A DNA stretch of 64,000 bases from Persea americana. Its lineage: Eukaryota > Streptophyta > Magnoliopsida > Laurales > Lauraceae. The stretch's first letter is position 1. Each line of letters opens with the position of its first letter. The DNA is taken from contig CM056816.1 of NCBI GenBank assembly GCA_029852735.1, positions 3,003,001 to 3,067,000 of the forward strand, read 5' to 3'. A program made the position numbers and the translations under genes. Below the pieces are notes generated by a model that searched no databases, was not told the DNA's origin, and was given only the letters and a program-made list of their open reading frames with translations. Shown piece by piece: positions 11,878-25,800 of this stretch.

Positions 11878-13890
11878 AGGCTAACTTGAATGGATATATG
11901 AGCATCTGTAGCATTATTCCTTTTTTTTTTTTTTTTCCTCTTTTCATTTTTGTGTTGTGTCAGTTGTAAAAATGTCCGAACTTGTAAATCATTGTTTGCT
12001 TGTATGTTGAGATTGTATGTGAGAGGTGTAGAAGATAGGTAAATAGAAAGATGCTGTACCCATTTGGTTGAGAAAGTCTTTGTATAACCAAACGCCCACG
12101 TTTTGGTAGAGGCAGTTTTTCTCCTTGTAACTACTGTAATTGTTTCTTCTTTCTTTTTTTATCCTCTTCTTCTTTGTAGACATTCCATCTGGCTGGTGCT
12201 CATTCCCCTTGGACTGAAATTTGTATATACCCGATCATCTTAACCTGTGGCCTATTTCCTACCTTGGCCGCGTGATTTCTTTTTGGGTGATTCATATTTT
12301 TAATTAATGGGCCTCAATGAGGAGCCTAGAAATTTCTTGTCTCTTGAGACTTGACCCTTGGGGTCCCGTTTTCACTTTGAGAGTTCAAAAGGAGAAGTAA
12401 AAATCCCGCTTCACTTCGTGGTCTGGTCTGCTGATACAAACATTGCAGAACTTTGAAAGTATTGGGACATTTACCTGGAATGTTATTTTCCTGGTATCAT
12501 ACGAAAATTTGTCAGGAATTAAATATGTTTCAAGAAATTCATTATGGTACCAGAGACTAAAATGAGAAAGCAAAAAATCAAGAAAAATGGTTTGAGTACA
12601 GTATTTCATATCTATTACTTGCCTTAGCCTTGTCAAGAACCTATTATTCACCCGGGCAAGTCAAGTACCTGCCTCTTCCATACATCGAGAAAGTCAGGCT
12701 TTTGCTTGAGCAAGCGGCCCTATGCCCTGTTGTGGTCCTAGCCAACTGTGTTACCTTGGGCGTTAATTTATTATGTTTCACAATTTCCACACAATATCTC
12801 GTGAGACTTTCTCAGTTTTGTGATTGTTGTGACAGTGGTAGTCATTTTACGACAGTTAATTGGGCTAGTCTTGGCGTTGACTGAGTTGCTAGACACTTAA
12901 GATTGCAAACCAGTGTTTAAAAAATACCCCCTGTTTTTTTGTTCTTTTTTCTTTTTTGGGTGGTGTTGTAGAATGTATGTTTTTCATAAATACTGCATTG
13001 TATTTCATAACGTGTGACACTAACAAAGAGAGAATATTGTGAAAGTTAAAACTGTCACCAAAAATAAAATTGTGCTATTTCTCTTTTAATGTATTTTCAA
13101 GATATTTCTCCAATATACTATCAACAAATTCATATATTTCAATGCGTCCTAATTGTGTTTTAAATTGTTTTAATTTCAATTATTTATTATCTATTATATG
13201 TTTTCTTAAATTTTTTTTTTTTTTACTTTTATCTTTTCATTAATAACTTGAGAAATCCAAAACTTTGAAAATCTCCACCACCAATAACATATTAACGAAA
13301 TTTATCACAACGGAAAGACTCTTGTTCATAAGATATCTTTATCTGGCAAGTATGTGACAAATTGGAACTTTTTTTTAGTAAAACTAGTTATTTAATTTAC
13401 AATTTGGGAAAATATAAGAATAATGAAAATAGTAATAATTAATTAATTGGAGAAATTGACAAAAGCTGGCTTTTTTTTAGGCCACTGGTGAAGAGTGATT
13501 CTTTAGGCACTGTGTGAAGGTGCTTACACCACTCAGCCATATTCCTAAAAACTAAAAAGAATATTACGTGTACAAGTGCCCCCTTAGACTTGATGTTCAC
13601 CCCATAATTGTAAAAGTTTAAGTATTTTCATGGCATTAATCATGCAAAATTTTTGAGCCATGCAATATCACACTATTATTTTTCAAACATCTCTACAAAA
13701 ATATTTAAATTTCAACTTTTACAAGTGTAAATGTCACATCTAAAGCCAATGCCTGGTTAAACAAAAACAAAAACAAAAACCAAAAAAAAAAACCAGCCCC
13801 ACGCCCTAGTAGTCAAACCTCCCCCAGTATCCCTCTTTTACCCCCTTCATTTCTCCCCAGTATCATATTTCCTTCTTCTTCGTCTCCTCA
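11878..13890. other. 3' UTR of the glycine-rich gene, then intergenic
   Basis: The segment after the TGA at 11877 is the T-rich 3' UTR, probably running to around 12250; no exact AATAAA was found. The remainder up to the ATP synthase 5' leader is AT-rich, and no frame in it has a recognisable domain. A short A-rich patch with AAAACA repeats lies at 13762-13790. Confidence 0.55.
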
Positions 13891-13895
13891 GATAC

Positions 13896-13918
13896 AGAGA
13901 GAGAGAGAGAGAGAGAGA
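13896..13918. repeat. (GA)n tract in the probable 5' UTR of the ATP synthase gene
   Basis: A GA run follows a CT-rich stretch (CTTCTTCTTCGTCTCC), about 100 bp upstream of the ATG. Pyrimidine/purine tracts of this kind are common in plant 5' leaders. No convincing TATA box is visible. Confidence 0.8.
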
Positions 13919-14013
13919 TTTCATTCAGGTAGAGTCTATCTAATCTCATCATCCTAAGTCCTAACTAAGAAGAGGCTTTTCCTGGATCGATCGACAAGGG
14001 TAAAGAAGAAGCC

Positions 14014-15651
14014 ATGCACATGTTGAGACACGCACCCCGGATGTTGCTGGGTCAAGCCCTTGGCTCGAGCCGCGTTCGATACATGTCGGACCTTCCAGTC
14101 GCTCCCGTAGCAGACTCGGCTTTCGTAGAGGCATGGAAGAAGGTAATCCCAAACATGGAACCCCCAAAGACCCCTCTCTCTTTCATGCACCCTCGCCCTC
14201 CCACTCCTTCCTCCATCCCCTCCAAGATCTCCGTCAATTTCGTCCTTCCCTACCAATCAGAGCTCTCCACCAAACAGGTATTATTCTTTAAAAACAAGAA
14301 AAAAAAAAAAACTCTATGTTCTTTTTATTTCTATCTTCTGATGGTCAGTTTTGATTCTTTGAGCAAAACCCTTTTTTTTTTTTTTTTTTTTAATTTTAAT
14401 GAAGATGCATTGGGTATGTGTGGATTGGAGTGTGGGTTCCTTATTTGTTTTCAAGCATTGATTTTTAAATCTGGGTTTTTTTTTTTTTTTTTTTTTAATG
14501 TAATGTATAGTTGTGTTCTTTTATCTCTAGTAGCATCTCTTCATAATCTTTCTTGCTAGCTGGTAAATCTTTTTGCAGAAGCCCCTTGGTGTGGGAATGT
14601 CACCAACCATTTGTGCTGTTCTTTGACTAGGAAAGCTCCTGACATCCAAATGCATGGTCATCCTTGTTCTTTTAGGATAAGCAAAACAACCCATTGGGCC
14701 AAGAAAAAAAAAAAAAAAAAAAAACCCATTTGTTGTTCTCATCTGATGAGTTCTAATGGAGCATTTGAACTTAATGAACCATGGTGTTTAGCTGAATCAT
14801 CAATTTTGTCATGTTCATCATCCCCCATAGGATTATTCACAAGTTAGTGGTTTTTTGTCATTTTATCACTATAATACACCTTATAAGCAAGATAAGACTG
14901 TTGGGCCATTGGTGAGCAGAGATGCTGTTCAGTACCCCAATGGGCATCATACATCTCTTGCTTGTGTTTCCTTTGTTATATCTTACCTGCGGATGAATGT
15001 GACATGGAGTAGTAATTATCAGTTGTTGTATTTGGATGTAGCTTCTTCTTAACCGTAACATACATTATGTACTTTGTCCGTGGTTATCGATGTGAGAGTT
15101 GGATGTTTTCTTACCAGTATATGAACTCTTACTTGTATTCAGTTGTGAGATATTATAAAAAAACTTAGCTTTTGATTTTAGTTATTTTGTGGGAATTCAG
15201 TGGCATGAAAAGATAAGCGCCTTTGGAGACTGAATGAAATCTAATCTAAATAGACACGAGTGTGGGGGATCACTCACCTTTTTTTTTTTCTTGGCTATAT
15301 TTTCAGGTAGACATGGTGATAATACCAGCAACAACTGGACAAATGGGTGTTTTGCCTGGACATGTTGCCACCATTGCAGAGCTCAAGCCTGGAGTTCTAT
15401 CTGTGCATGAAGGGAGTGAAGTAACCAAATATTTTGTCAGCAGTGGCTTTGCATTTATCCATGCGAATTCCTTTGCGGATATTGTTGCTGTTGAGGCAGT
15501 CCCTGTTGACCAAATTGACCCGAGCCTGGTTCAGAAGGGATTGGCCGAGTTTACTCAGAAACTTAGCTCGGCGTCAACTGATTTGGAGAAGGCTGAAGCA
15601 CAAATTGGTGTGGATGTTCACGGCGCTCTGAACTCATCGATCACTGGGTAA
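14014..15651 (+). CDS. ATP synthase subunit delta-prime, mitochondrial
   Basis: Two exons, 14014-14277 (88 codons) and 15307-15651 (114 codons plus stop), join at CAG/GTA and encode 202 residues, close to the usual plant length of about 200. The protein is the mitochondrial F1 delta-prime subunit (equivalent to bacterial epsilon) in the central stalk that couples rotation of gamma to the membrane c-ring. Residues 1-25 form an Arg-rich presequence without acids (MHMLRHAPRMLLGQALG...), with RYM before S as a likely processing site. VEAWKKVIPNM and a Pro-rich linker follow. Residues 70-155 form the beta-sandwich with the family signature GQMGVLPGH (99-107) and AELKPG. The C-terminal helical hairpin contains QKGLAEFTQKL and DLEKAEAQIGV. 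The ATG at 14014 is the first after the leader; ATG at 14020 (codon 3) could also serve. The 1,029-bp intron holds poly-T and poly-A tracts only. Confidence 0.96.
14278..15306 (+). other. Intron of the ATP synthase delta-prime gene
   Basis: GT at 14278 and TTTCAG at 15301-15306. It contains long homopolymer runs (T at 14371-14390 and 14478-14496, A at 14704-14724). No further gene or mobile element is recognised. Confidence 0.8.
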
Positions 15652-15839
15652 TAAAAGTGTGGTTGGGCAATAAGGGTTGTTCGACTAGTTCTCCTTTCTT
15701 TCGTCCAGCTTTCAGCTCAGATTCAAGACTGTCTTCCTCTTGAGAAGGAAAACTATTCGGTCTTTATTTTGGATTGTCTGCTGTGTGCCCCCCTTTCAGT
15801 TTCTAGCTTTTATTTGAATTAAAAGTTTTGTCAAATTCT

Positions 15840-15845
15840 AATAAA
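15840..15845 (+). terminator. Polyadenylation signal of the ATP synthase delta-prime gene
   Basis: AATAAA lies 189 bp after the stop codon, in a T-rich 3' UTR. It is the only canonical signal close to this gene. Confidence 0.6.
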
Positions 15846-15859
15846 CCTTCAGACAAAAA

Positions 15860-18800
15860 ACTGGGAAATTTTCCTTTTTAAAGTTTTTAAAGAAATGCTA
15901 CTTTTGTTCGATATTTTGTTGATGATGATGGGCAACCACTGAGGATGAGGATGCTGCACTGTTCTTCCATATGAGAAGGCCCTCATCCTTGATCTTAAAA
16001 TTCGATTGTCAATTTTAGAATCCAGCGAATACAGCAAGAGTTTGTAACAAAAATGCTTGGATGATTATTTTTCCCAATCTGGAACATTCTCCGTATATGA
16101 TGCAGCAGCCCCGTTCTAGGAGATATGTTGAAACATGGCCATGTGGCTGCTTTGCCAATGCTTTGTCCAAGGGGTGGAAAGAGCTATTCCTCTTGTTGTT
16201 GTGATTTCCTAGTTTTTAGTTGTTCTTTTTCTTTGAAGTTGTTAATGTTGTGGGCCTCCTTATCCCTTCAGGGATGGTCTATCTTTTGGTTCTCTTTAAT
16301 GAAAGTTATTGACCCCGCCTAAAAAAGAACATGGGCCTTATACACTGTACTCTGAATTATGTTTCTTTTTTGTTTGCTATTAGTTTTAGCAGAATATCTA
16401 TCTGACCTTAATTGGGGAGTTTGGAACTATATCCATCATTGGACAGTTCGAAAAACAAAAATGCAGGTTCAAAAAAAGGGTAGTTTTTTAGGCCCAGGAA
16501 TCAAGGGCTAGGATTGTTAAATAGGCCTGAGTTTTTGTAGGTTCATCATCCAAGATTAGGGCTTACCATCTCCCCTACCCCTTGAGCGGCACCTTCTCTT
16601 CTATGGTGGGCCACAGGCTATCCTCGATGGGATTCCATGTAGCATGGCCGACAGAGGAAAAAACCATTATTTTTATGCTTGTTATTTATCTTTTTATTCT
16701 TAATTTCTGTTTGGTATAGAAAGAGAGGGACGCTAATTGTTGTTGTGGTTCAGAGTATCTAATATCATGGCACGTTTGCCTATTTTCACTCTTTTTGTGT
16801 CTATTTCAAGCTCAGCCGTTCATTTACAGACCACCCATGAGATGAAAAGGTAATATATGATGTTGAATCAATGCTACTCCCACCATGGGAAAAGTTCCAG
16901 AATGAATCAAGTTGTAGTGAAGGCTGGATTAGTTTAGGTTTCTTCTCAATAAAGCCAAAAAGGATTTGTAAGATGGCCTTGTGTTCCAAAAGCAATGGAC
17001 TGCTAACTACTGGGGCACATGGAACTCCTAACATGGTAGCCTAGAGGAAGTTTGTCCTTGCCCTTAAAAGGCCAGTGTGGGTGTGGTTTTCAGGACTATA
17101 GTCTTGATAGGCACTAGCTTAAGAATCCTATCTGCGAATGAAGGATTTCTATGGATTGTCGGCTGATGTTCATATTAACCAACCAGCAATGACTAACTGT
17201 TTTTAGTAGCCAATACATTGCTATCTGTATACAGAGATCGGTTCTGTTGTACATGGATTGTTTGTTTTGTAATGAGGCGCCTTAAGATTGAAAGGAGAAA
17301 ATGGAGAGGGAATTTAGTTCTCTTTTGTTCAAGGAAAAATTAATTCCCCTCTGTTATCATGTGAGTACTAAACATCGACTTTCCTCCAGTCATTTTCATT
17401 ACCTCTTCTTGCACAAATTATTCCACAGTTTCTCTTTCCGACCTTTTCTATTATGGGCATTTGAATTGGGGAGAGGAGGGAAGAAAAAGGACAAGTTACT
17501 TTCTTAAATGTGTAGGGGAGAAAACTTGAGCCCCATTTTTTTTGTCTCGAGGAAATTAAATTGCTCTAGAAGATAAAAAAAAAAAAAAAAAAAGAAAGAA
17601 AAAGAATAAAGAATAACAGGTTTGCACAATAACACCAAACATGGAAAGTACCTCTCCTTTTTTAATGTTGCCTAAGAATTTTCCAACCCTCTTCAGTGAT
17701 CTCTCAACAGGTATTATCCTCCTGCTTTCCTTCTGCTCTGCCAATCAAAAGTTAAAATTATTTGGATAGTTTAATGGTGAGTAGGCCTGTTGTAATAACA
17801 GGCACAGGATTCAGCAGGCACCAACTTCGATTGGGTCACCCACTCACAGTGATTAAATCGTTTGCCACAAACTGATTACTAGATTGGGTGATTTCTCATC
17901 CAAGGGTCATAGCTTAACAAATAACAAGGGTAACAACTTATTATTAAATACTGATAGGCACTCTTAATTCCTAGGAATTCGAAATAGATCAAAACAGGCC
18001 TTATGAGAACACAAGATGGCCTGAGTGGTCAAGGGCATCTCATCTCATCCTCAGTGCCAGGGATCAAGGTAAGAGCACAGCAGGTGCGCATGACACCAGG
18101 GATAGACCTCATATATTAGGATAGTTTACCATTCCTCTCACGTAATAGCGAGGCAAAAGAGGGAACAAGGAAAGTCCCTATAATGAAGCAGGCCTTATAA
18201 TGCCAATAGTAACCTGAAATTTTCTTTGGCTGAGAATTAAATTATCAGAATGGCGACAGACCTGTTGCACAAGTCAACAGTTTTTCAGGCACACAACTTA
18301 ATCTCTCATCCGTGGCAGAATATAACACATTGTGTGCCCAAGCGTGTTTGGATTGATGGTGAATTGAATTAAGATGAGGTAAAGCCTCCATTATCGACAA
18401 GAAAAGACCATGGGTCATATCAAAAGTACATAAATTCAAAATTCCCTTTCTTAAAATAAAATAAAATAAAAGTTCAAAAAGGCAAAGCAACTTTCTTTCT
18501 CCACTAAAGGATAAAAAAAAACCTCTTTTTATAGGAAAAGTTAAAAAGAATCTCTATCAATCACTAAAAACAAAAGACCATCATAACCCCCTCATATTTT
18601 ATTCTCTCTCAGGTTTGATGCTTCACCTCACTAAGCTGTCAAAAAGGCCCCTCCCCCTCCGCAAAACTGCACACCTATAGTTAGGGATTTGTGTAGAGTT
18701 TGTGAGAGAGGGTATGTGAGTTGTACCAGAGCAAAAGGGGAAAAAAAAGCATCAAAGAGTAGTAATATCCAACTTAAGCTCATGTATTAACATTAAAAGT

Positions 18801-19186
18801 ATAAAACAAAAACAGATTCCATTGTTACAGATGTTTTATGCTACAGATTATAACGAATACTTACATTGATGTGAACTTCCAAATTTGAAGAACAAAAACA
18901 GATATTGCTCAATTCATATGATAAATTAGTATAACATAGATAGACAGGCAAGTATACCAGCAAGATTGGTGGAAATATCAAGGAGAAGACTGGGATGGCT
19001 GATTCTTTCCAACTGAAATGGGTGCTCTCAAGTGACTTTCCCCATTTATCTACTAGAAACAGAATAAGTTGATGATCATAAGATGGTTTGCTGCTGCATT
19101 CATGAAACAAAATTTGCAAGCGAAGCAGTTAACAGGTCAACTCTCTGTTGCCATTGGCTTGGCTATGAGAAGCAAGCTTGATTTTC
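15860..19186. other. Intergenic region between convergent genes
   Basis: It lies between the ATP synthase 3' end (+) and the LON2 3' end (-). No frame shows a domain or a plausible exon series. An A run with GAAAGAAA lies at 17575-17605. A possible tRNA-derived SINE trace lies near 18010-18165. The LON2 3' UTR should occupy the right end (roughly 18840-19186), but I found no exact polyadenylation signal. Confidence 0.5.
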
Positions 19187-19832
19187 CTATAATCTTGACT
19201 GCTGTCTCCAAGGGGATCCACCATCAAAAGCTTGTTCCAACACTTCTTCCATCCGCTTTGCAAGAAGCACCTGTGTCAGTAAATGAAGCGTGAGAAAGTT
19301 TAAAGCCGGCCTCAAGGTTCAACCATTCTACGTCTGGCAGAAAAAGGCATGTGTTCCTTTCAGTGTTTGGTCAGCCCAACCCAAGAACCTCCATTAATTT
19401 TTTTATTTTATTTTATGGAGCACTATGCATATATATCACAAGTTTGTGCATTAGTTGTGTGAGCATTCCATAATCATTCAAACAACCCAACATACCTCGA
19501 CACTGGCGAGAACAGCTGACGGCACTTCTACTAAGTCTTTTAAATTCCTCTCAGGTAGAATAACTCTCTTAATACCGTAACGGTGAGCTGCCAGTATCTG
19601 CACATTCAAATAAATGAAGCTAAGGTTCCATCCAACAAAGAGATACTGATATGCACTGCTTCGCAATAATAAAAAGGCAAAAGCATTTTACTGGTACGTG
19701 CATTTTATAGGTAATGGGTTTTCACTGGAAAGAAACGTAAAGTGAGAAAAATATACAATATTTTTTATTAAAAAAAGAGAAGAGAAATATACAATAAAAG
19801 AGTAATGTACTGCATGAATATGCAAAAATACG

Positions 19833-19887
<55 letters not shown>

Positions 19888-22800
19888 GTAGACTCCAAGA
19901 TTTTTGCAAGAAACCACATGGCCAGCCCCTTTCTGAGCTAGGCCATGCGATCTTCGGATCTTCCCAACCCACCCTCAACATGCCTCTGCACAGGTCCGAC
20001 CCCAACTCTCTGAAGCCCAGGTGCCCTGCACTCATACGAGCAAGCTGCTCTAGGCTCCAACGCATCCACAACAACTACTTACATGTTGTTGCCAACATGT
20101 CGCCACCCACATGCTCAGACAATGTGACCCGACCAACATGTCACCACTCACGTGTTCACAACAACTCATCCGCACTAGCCCACTCGCCCCACGCTCAACC
20201 ACCTCTGGCATTCCCCAACCAACATATGGACTCTCTGGGAGCCCTCTCTAAAAACTTCAGAAAAATCCTAATCTTGTAATGGTCCCCTACAAAAGGAACC
20301 AATGCTCCAAGTTAGGGATCCTGGATCCCTAGCCCAAAATCCTGAGTACTTGATCTCGACTCCAAAACTTTGACAGTTGCCTCTTTTTCATGTTAAATGG
20401 GAGGATTTTAGTAGAACCTAATAATATAAAGAATTAATGGAGAAACAATTTAAGGATGAATTTAAGAAATGTGGTGGCCTTTATATCGCTTTACCACTTG
20501 GAAGGGAGGGAGGTGTGTACTTGTGATTTGAAATTGTATTCTAATTGCTTGATGTTTTCTTCTATACTATGTTCGCTTGAAAATATATATAATAATTCTC
20601 CAAAACGCCCCTTTGTCCGCCCCCTCTTTTTTTTCATGGCCCCCCCAACACCAAAACCCCCAAAAAAAATGGAAAAGAAAAGTCACAGGTCCAAATTTGC
20701 CTCTTCCAACTTTTCCTCACCATTGGATTGAAATCACAAGAAAAATGATTACTCTAAAACCATTAAATTTTAGGGCCATGGATCAAAGAGTTAGGATGAT
20801 CTTATGGAGTCAAGTTTTTGCACATAGGTAGGTCTCATATAGATCTTTCCATTCAATGGACTTCCATGATCATCATGCATCCCAGTGGGCAAAAAAAAAA
20901 AAAAACAGAGCTCGGGCTCTTTCTAGCGCTGCCCATAAATTATATATATAAATATATATAAGAAAATAATTTTAAAAAAAGAGTCCACCATCAGCAATCA
21001 CTTGATGCTCTCGCGTGAAAGGAAATTATTGCTTGATGCTTATTCTCCATTTTAGGGAAAAAAGGAAAAGGAAAAAAAGTAACAAATGAATAGAGCAAAG
21101 AAGCAAAACAAAACGAGTTTACAGTAAAAAAAAGTTGTAAGAATGGACAGTGCATAGCCCCACCTTATCCTTGATACCACCAACCGGTAGAACTTGACCT
21201 CTCAGAGTCATTTCTCCAGTCATTGCTGTATCAGCCCGAACTCTTTTTTGAGTAAACAGAGAAACTAATGATGTTACCAAAGTGACTCCTGCTGATGGTC
21301 CATCCTTTGGTATGGCACCTGCAGGGAAGTGTACATGAACATCTCGGCCTTCCAGCAAATTGATTTCTCCAGCAGCTGACAGTTTCAGATCTGCTGCTCT
21401 TGCTCTTACCTAGCAATTTAAGAGAAAAAAAAATAATATTATAACATAATTATATCTCACTTGTTTTCAGAAAATAAAATAAGTTCCAAGGCAACACTGC
21501 CAATAGTTCCTCTCAAACATAGCTGAGTTAGTGTTCAGCTCAGTTACTTACAAAATGGTATTCCAATTGATGCAGCCCAACATAGTAAATGCTAAAATTT
21601 TATCCATAAACAAGCCTTCTAGCTAGGAACGAAAATGGTCTGGGGAGCAGGTCCACAATTTACCGAAACCCATATCCCAGTATATCCGTACCTGAACTGA
21701 TATACAATATATGAGACCTGCACCCTTACCCATACACAAGATGAATATCCATACCCATATCTCTACCTAATCTAACCTGACTGACCTGATTCCTACAGTC
21801 AATGAGGGCCACCTGATTAATCAACAGAGCCAGCTTTACACAAAGGATTTAGAAAGCTGGGCCGCCTTATGATACACATTGGATCTGGACCATGTGTCTG
21901 TGGCTGTTGAGATGCTGATATGGCGTTTCTTTTTTCTTTTTAATCCTCGTATGCTTAGAGGACATGAGCTTGAAATTTTCGGGTCCAGATCCAAGATAAA
22001 GACCTAATTTCAATTTGGGTCCAGGTATGGGTCCACCAATAGGACCCTAATAAAATGCATCCGGGAAGCAGGACCAGTGCCCACTACTTCTAGCTTAGGG
22101 GTCATTTGTTTGCACTCATTTACATATGAAAATGATTCACATGCAGAATCATTTCACATGTATCACGTTTGTTTTGTCCAGATTCACTCGTGTGGTGTGC
22201 AAATGAGACGTGTAAATGAAGCAATTTGCAAGCCATCATTTTCACACCTCCATAGGTGTGCAATGATTCACATCCCTGCTTGGCAAAAGACGCTGGTACA
22301 GGTTCTACACAGTGATTTTTTCTCATGTGGGTCCATCAAAGACCTTTAGTTTTCTCATTCCTTGGGCCCCACATTTGTAAACCAAAATGTTCAATGTTTT
22401 TATTGGACTAATTAACCCCAAGACCTTGAGATGCTGATTATCTTATTCTTCATAGATTTTGAGTAATTTGTGAAAAAGTCTCAACCTAGATCTCTTATTT
22501 TCCAGCCTTCTGCGGGCCCCTAATACATGATCTGAACCTTTCAATATTCTTAAATTAGTAAACACTAAGACGCAAAGTTTCAAATCTTAATTCTTTATAG
22601 ATTTTGAGAAATTTATAAAAAGAAACATCCAAATAAATCTAAAACCGTTGGATATACTCAGTTCCTCGAGAAAATGATGATTTTGACAAGTATGATAATG
22701 TGTTTCACATGTGTACGTGCATAACACTTGCATATGTAGCATATGCATGTATAACATTTACATATGTAAAAGGCAAACAACCCCTAAGGGTTTTCATGTT

Positions 22801-25800
22801 CTAGTTTGCATCATAGTTTTAGATACCAGTACTAGCGGCCACTGATACCACTACAGCTGATATATCCGTTATGACCTATTGGCCATAAGGGGGCAATATA
22901 GCAAGGGGGAGGGGTTTAGGCTCTAATAGTAAATCTCAAACATTATTTATGTAATAAAGCTGAAAACGTTTTCAACATATCATGTGATCATACTGAAATA
23001 TGGAAGAAAGCATATGTATCAGTGTCAAAAGATCGATTCTCTACAGTGACTGATACTGTAATAGAACAAAAGGCAATGATGTTGATACTAGTGGCCTCAG
23101 TCTATATTTAAAAACATAGGCTGTTCCAGAATAAAATATCATACTTCAGCAATCAAGATTTAGCAAACCACTCAGTAACAAAAGCTCGCTAAAGTAGTCA
23201 ATGAAATTAAAAAGATAGGTGCCACTCATTGAAAGAAGGATATGAGAAGCATGTTCCTTTTATTCATCAAAATTAATTATCTGAAACAAGAAAAATAATA
23301 TGAAGGCATACCCATGTTAAAGCAATTTGCGCTGATTCTTTAATAACATCACCAAGTTGACCAGTAAGATGAAGGTCACCCTTGCCAGCCATTGCTGTGG
23401 CCTCAACAAACTGAACTTCTCCACCGAAGGAGGTCCATACAAGACCAACAGATACTCCAGGAGTTGCTACTCGCTCAGTAGTTTCTTTGTCATCAAACCG
23501 AGGTGGCTGCATAGCAGTCTCAATATCATTATGATAAGCATAACAAATTTAGCTGTACACAAAGATGGAGTTCATAAAAGTCGCCTCCTAGCATTATAGA
23601 GACTAGAGACAAGATGAGTTACCCCCAGAACTTTTTCAAGCATAGCCTCGTTTACAACCAAGGATGAGGTGCTCTTCAAAGCATTTGATATTTCTCGGCT
23701 GTTTACATCTATTGGAATAACCTCCATTTCAACTTCACCACCATCTGCAAGTCTCGTGTCGAGCAATGATTCTGCCATTGGGTGCACATCTTTACTGAGA
23801 GGAACCACACATTCTTGCTCAGCAATTTTGACAGCAGCTGCACGAGCCAAGGCAGCTAAGTTCCTCTCCAGATTTCGTACACCAGCTTCTCTAGTATACC
23901 TCTGAATCACAAGTTCCACCATAGCCTACCAGAATAACAGCCATCAATGATTTTTACCCAAAAGAAAAAAAAAACAGCCATCATTGATGAAAGCAACAAA
24001 AATGGAGATCATATAATAATTAGTAACATACTGAGGTCAGTAAGCTTATAAAAATGGACTTCAGAAATGACAGGTGAAGCAACAAAAGCATTATATTTTA
24101 ATGCCTTTTGGACCAGTGGTGCACATTGCCATGTATATTTAAAATCCTAATAGAAGTGCAGTCAACTAACCTCAGGAATTTGAAGGAATTCAGAGGTCAA
24201 CCCATGTTGATCTAAAACCCGTGGTATTAAATGCCGCATGGCTATTTTAAGCTTTTCTTCAGGAGTATAGCCAGGCAGCTCAATAACTTCCATTCGGTCG
24301 AGGAGTGGAGGAGGAATAGGCTGCATCCTATTTGCAGTTGCAACAAAAATTACTTTCGAAAGATCAAATGGAACATTCAAATAGCTGGTGATCTTCAGTT
24401 AAGGAATCCGTGTGTTTACTACCACTTAATGTTAACTTATGCATATCTTGAACAGAAAAACAACTATAGATGTTATACAGCATTTCAAATGCATCAAAGA
24501 AACAGCAACAAAAATCTATCAAGGAATAATGGTTTTTTAATTTTATTCCAGAGAAAAGAATATGATTTAACAGCTCCATGTATTAGCTAAAAAGATGTAA
24601 CATTTTGGCAAAATACAATTTATGATGAGAAACCCGCCAACCCCCCTTGCGGTTGATCATCGGTAAAACCCTGGATACACAACACCACCCCTTGGGGCTT
24701 CTTATATCATCAACATTATCAACATCGAAGCCTTACACCATACACCACCTACCAAGGGTTGGGTTTTTCCTTGACAGTGAGAATTAGCATGTCCAGGGAA
24801 AAGCAACTCTCACATGGAAAGATAAAAAAAAAAAGAACACGTGACCAAAAAAAAAAAAAAAACCACTAATAAAAGATATCTTTATAGTGTTAGCTCTGAA
24901 TAAGATGGACAAGACATATGGATACTGATCACTGAACGTCTTGTTCTGCTCTGGGTCAAGAACCTCCAGTAATGCTGAAGCTGGATCTCCACGGACGTCC
25001 GAACTGGTCTTGTCAATTTCATCTAGAAGCATAACAGGATTGTTAACAGCGACTCTCTGCAATTGAAACAAGAGATCTCAGACTTGCTCTTTCTAAAAGA
25101 AAATTGCAGACATGCAAGCAGGGAAAAAAAAATCAAGGACGCAAGTGCCAGGAGAACATGACAAGAATTTTTATTGTTAAGGAAAACGATAGGACTTAAA
25201 CAAATGAACTATGATGCCTAGATACGGCATGGTTATGACAGGGACATGCCATGGACCTCACCATGGACCCAGCAAGGACACGGATTTTACATGTAAAAAG
25301 TAAAGTATCGGATACAATACAACACAATACGTTGCCCATTTTGAAGTATCCGTGTATCATAGCAAATGAATATTTGACAAAAAAGGAACCTTTTTTTTTT
25401 TCTGAATTTAAGCTACCAACCAATTATCAATAACCCATAAAGTAGAAACCATCCACAGTTGCTTAATTTTTATTTTTATTTTTGTGAATGGTTACTTTGA
25501 TTAATGAAAGCAAACAGTACAAGAGATGAGTACTGACAAGGAGAAACAGGAGGGCAGGAAACCAAAAAAATACAAGAACTCAAAACCAACCACCTAAGGC
25601 CCTGCTTAAGCCAAGGCCAGCTCTTTCCATTGCTACTTATTTGATCTAAGGAGTACATTTTAAAAGACGGGTTGATGGACACCCAAAGAGCCACTAAAAG
25701 CTTGGTTTTCTCCACCAAACTACTTTCGTTGGAGAAAACTGCTTTCCATTCATTTGTCTAAGTCCTAACGTTTTCGTTGCTTAATTTTCTTAACTAGGTT

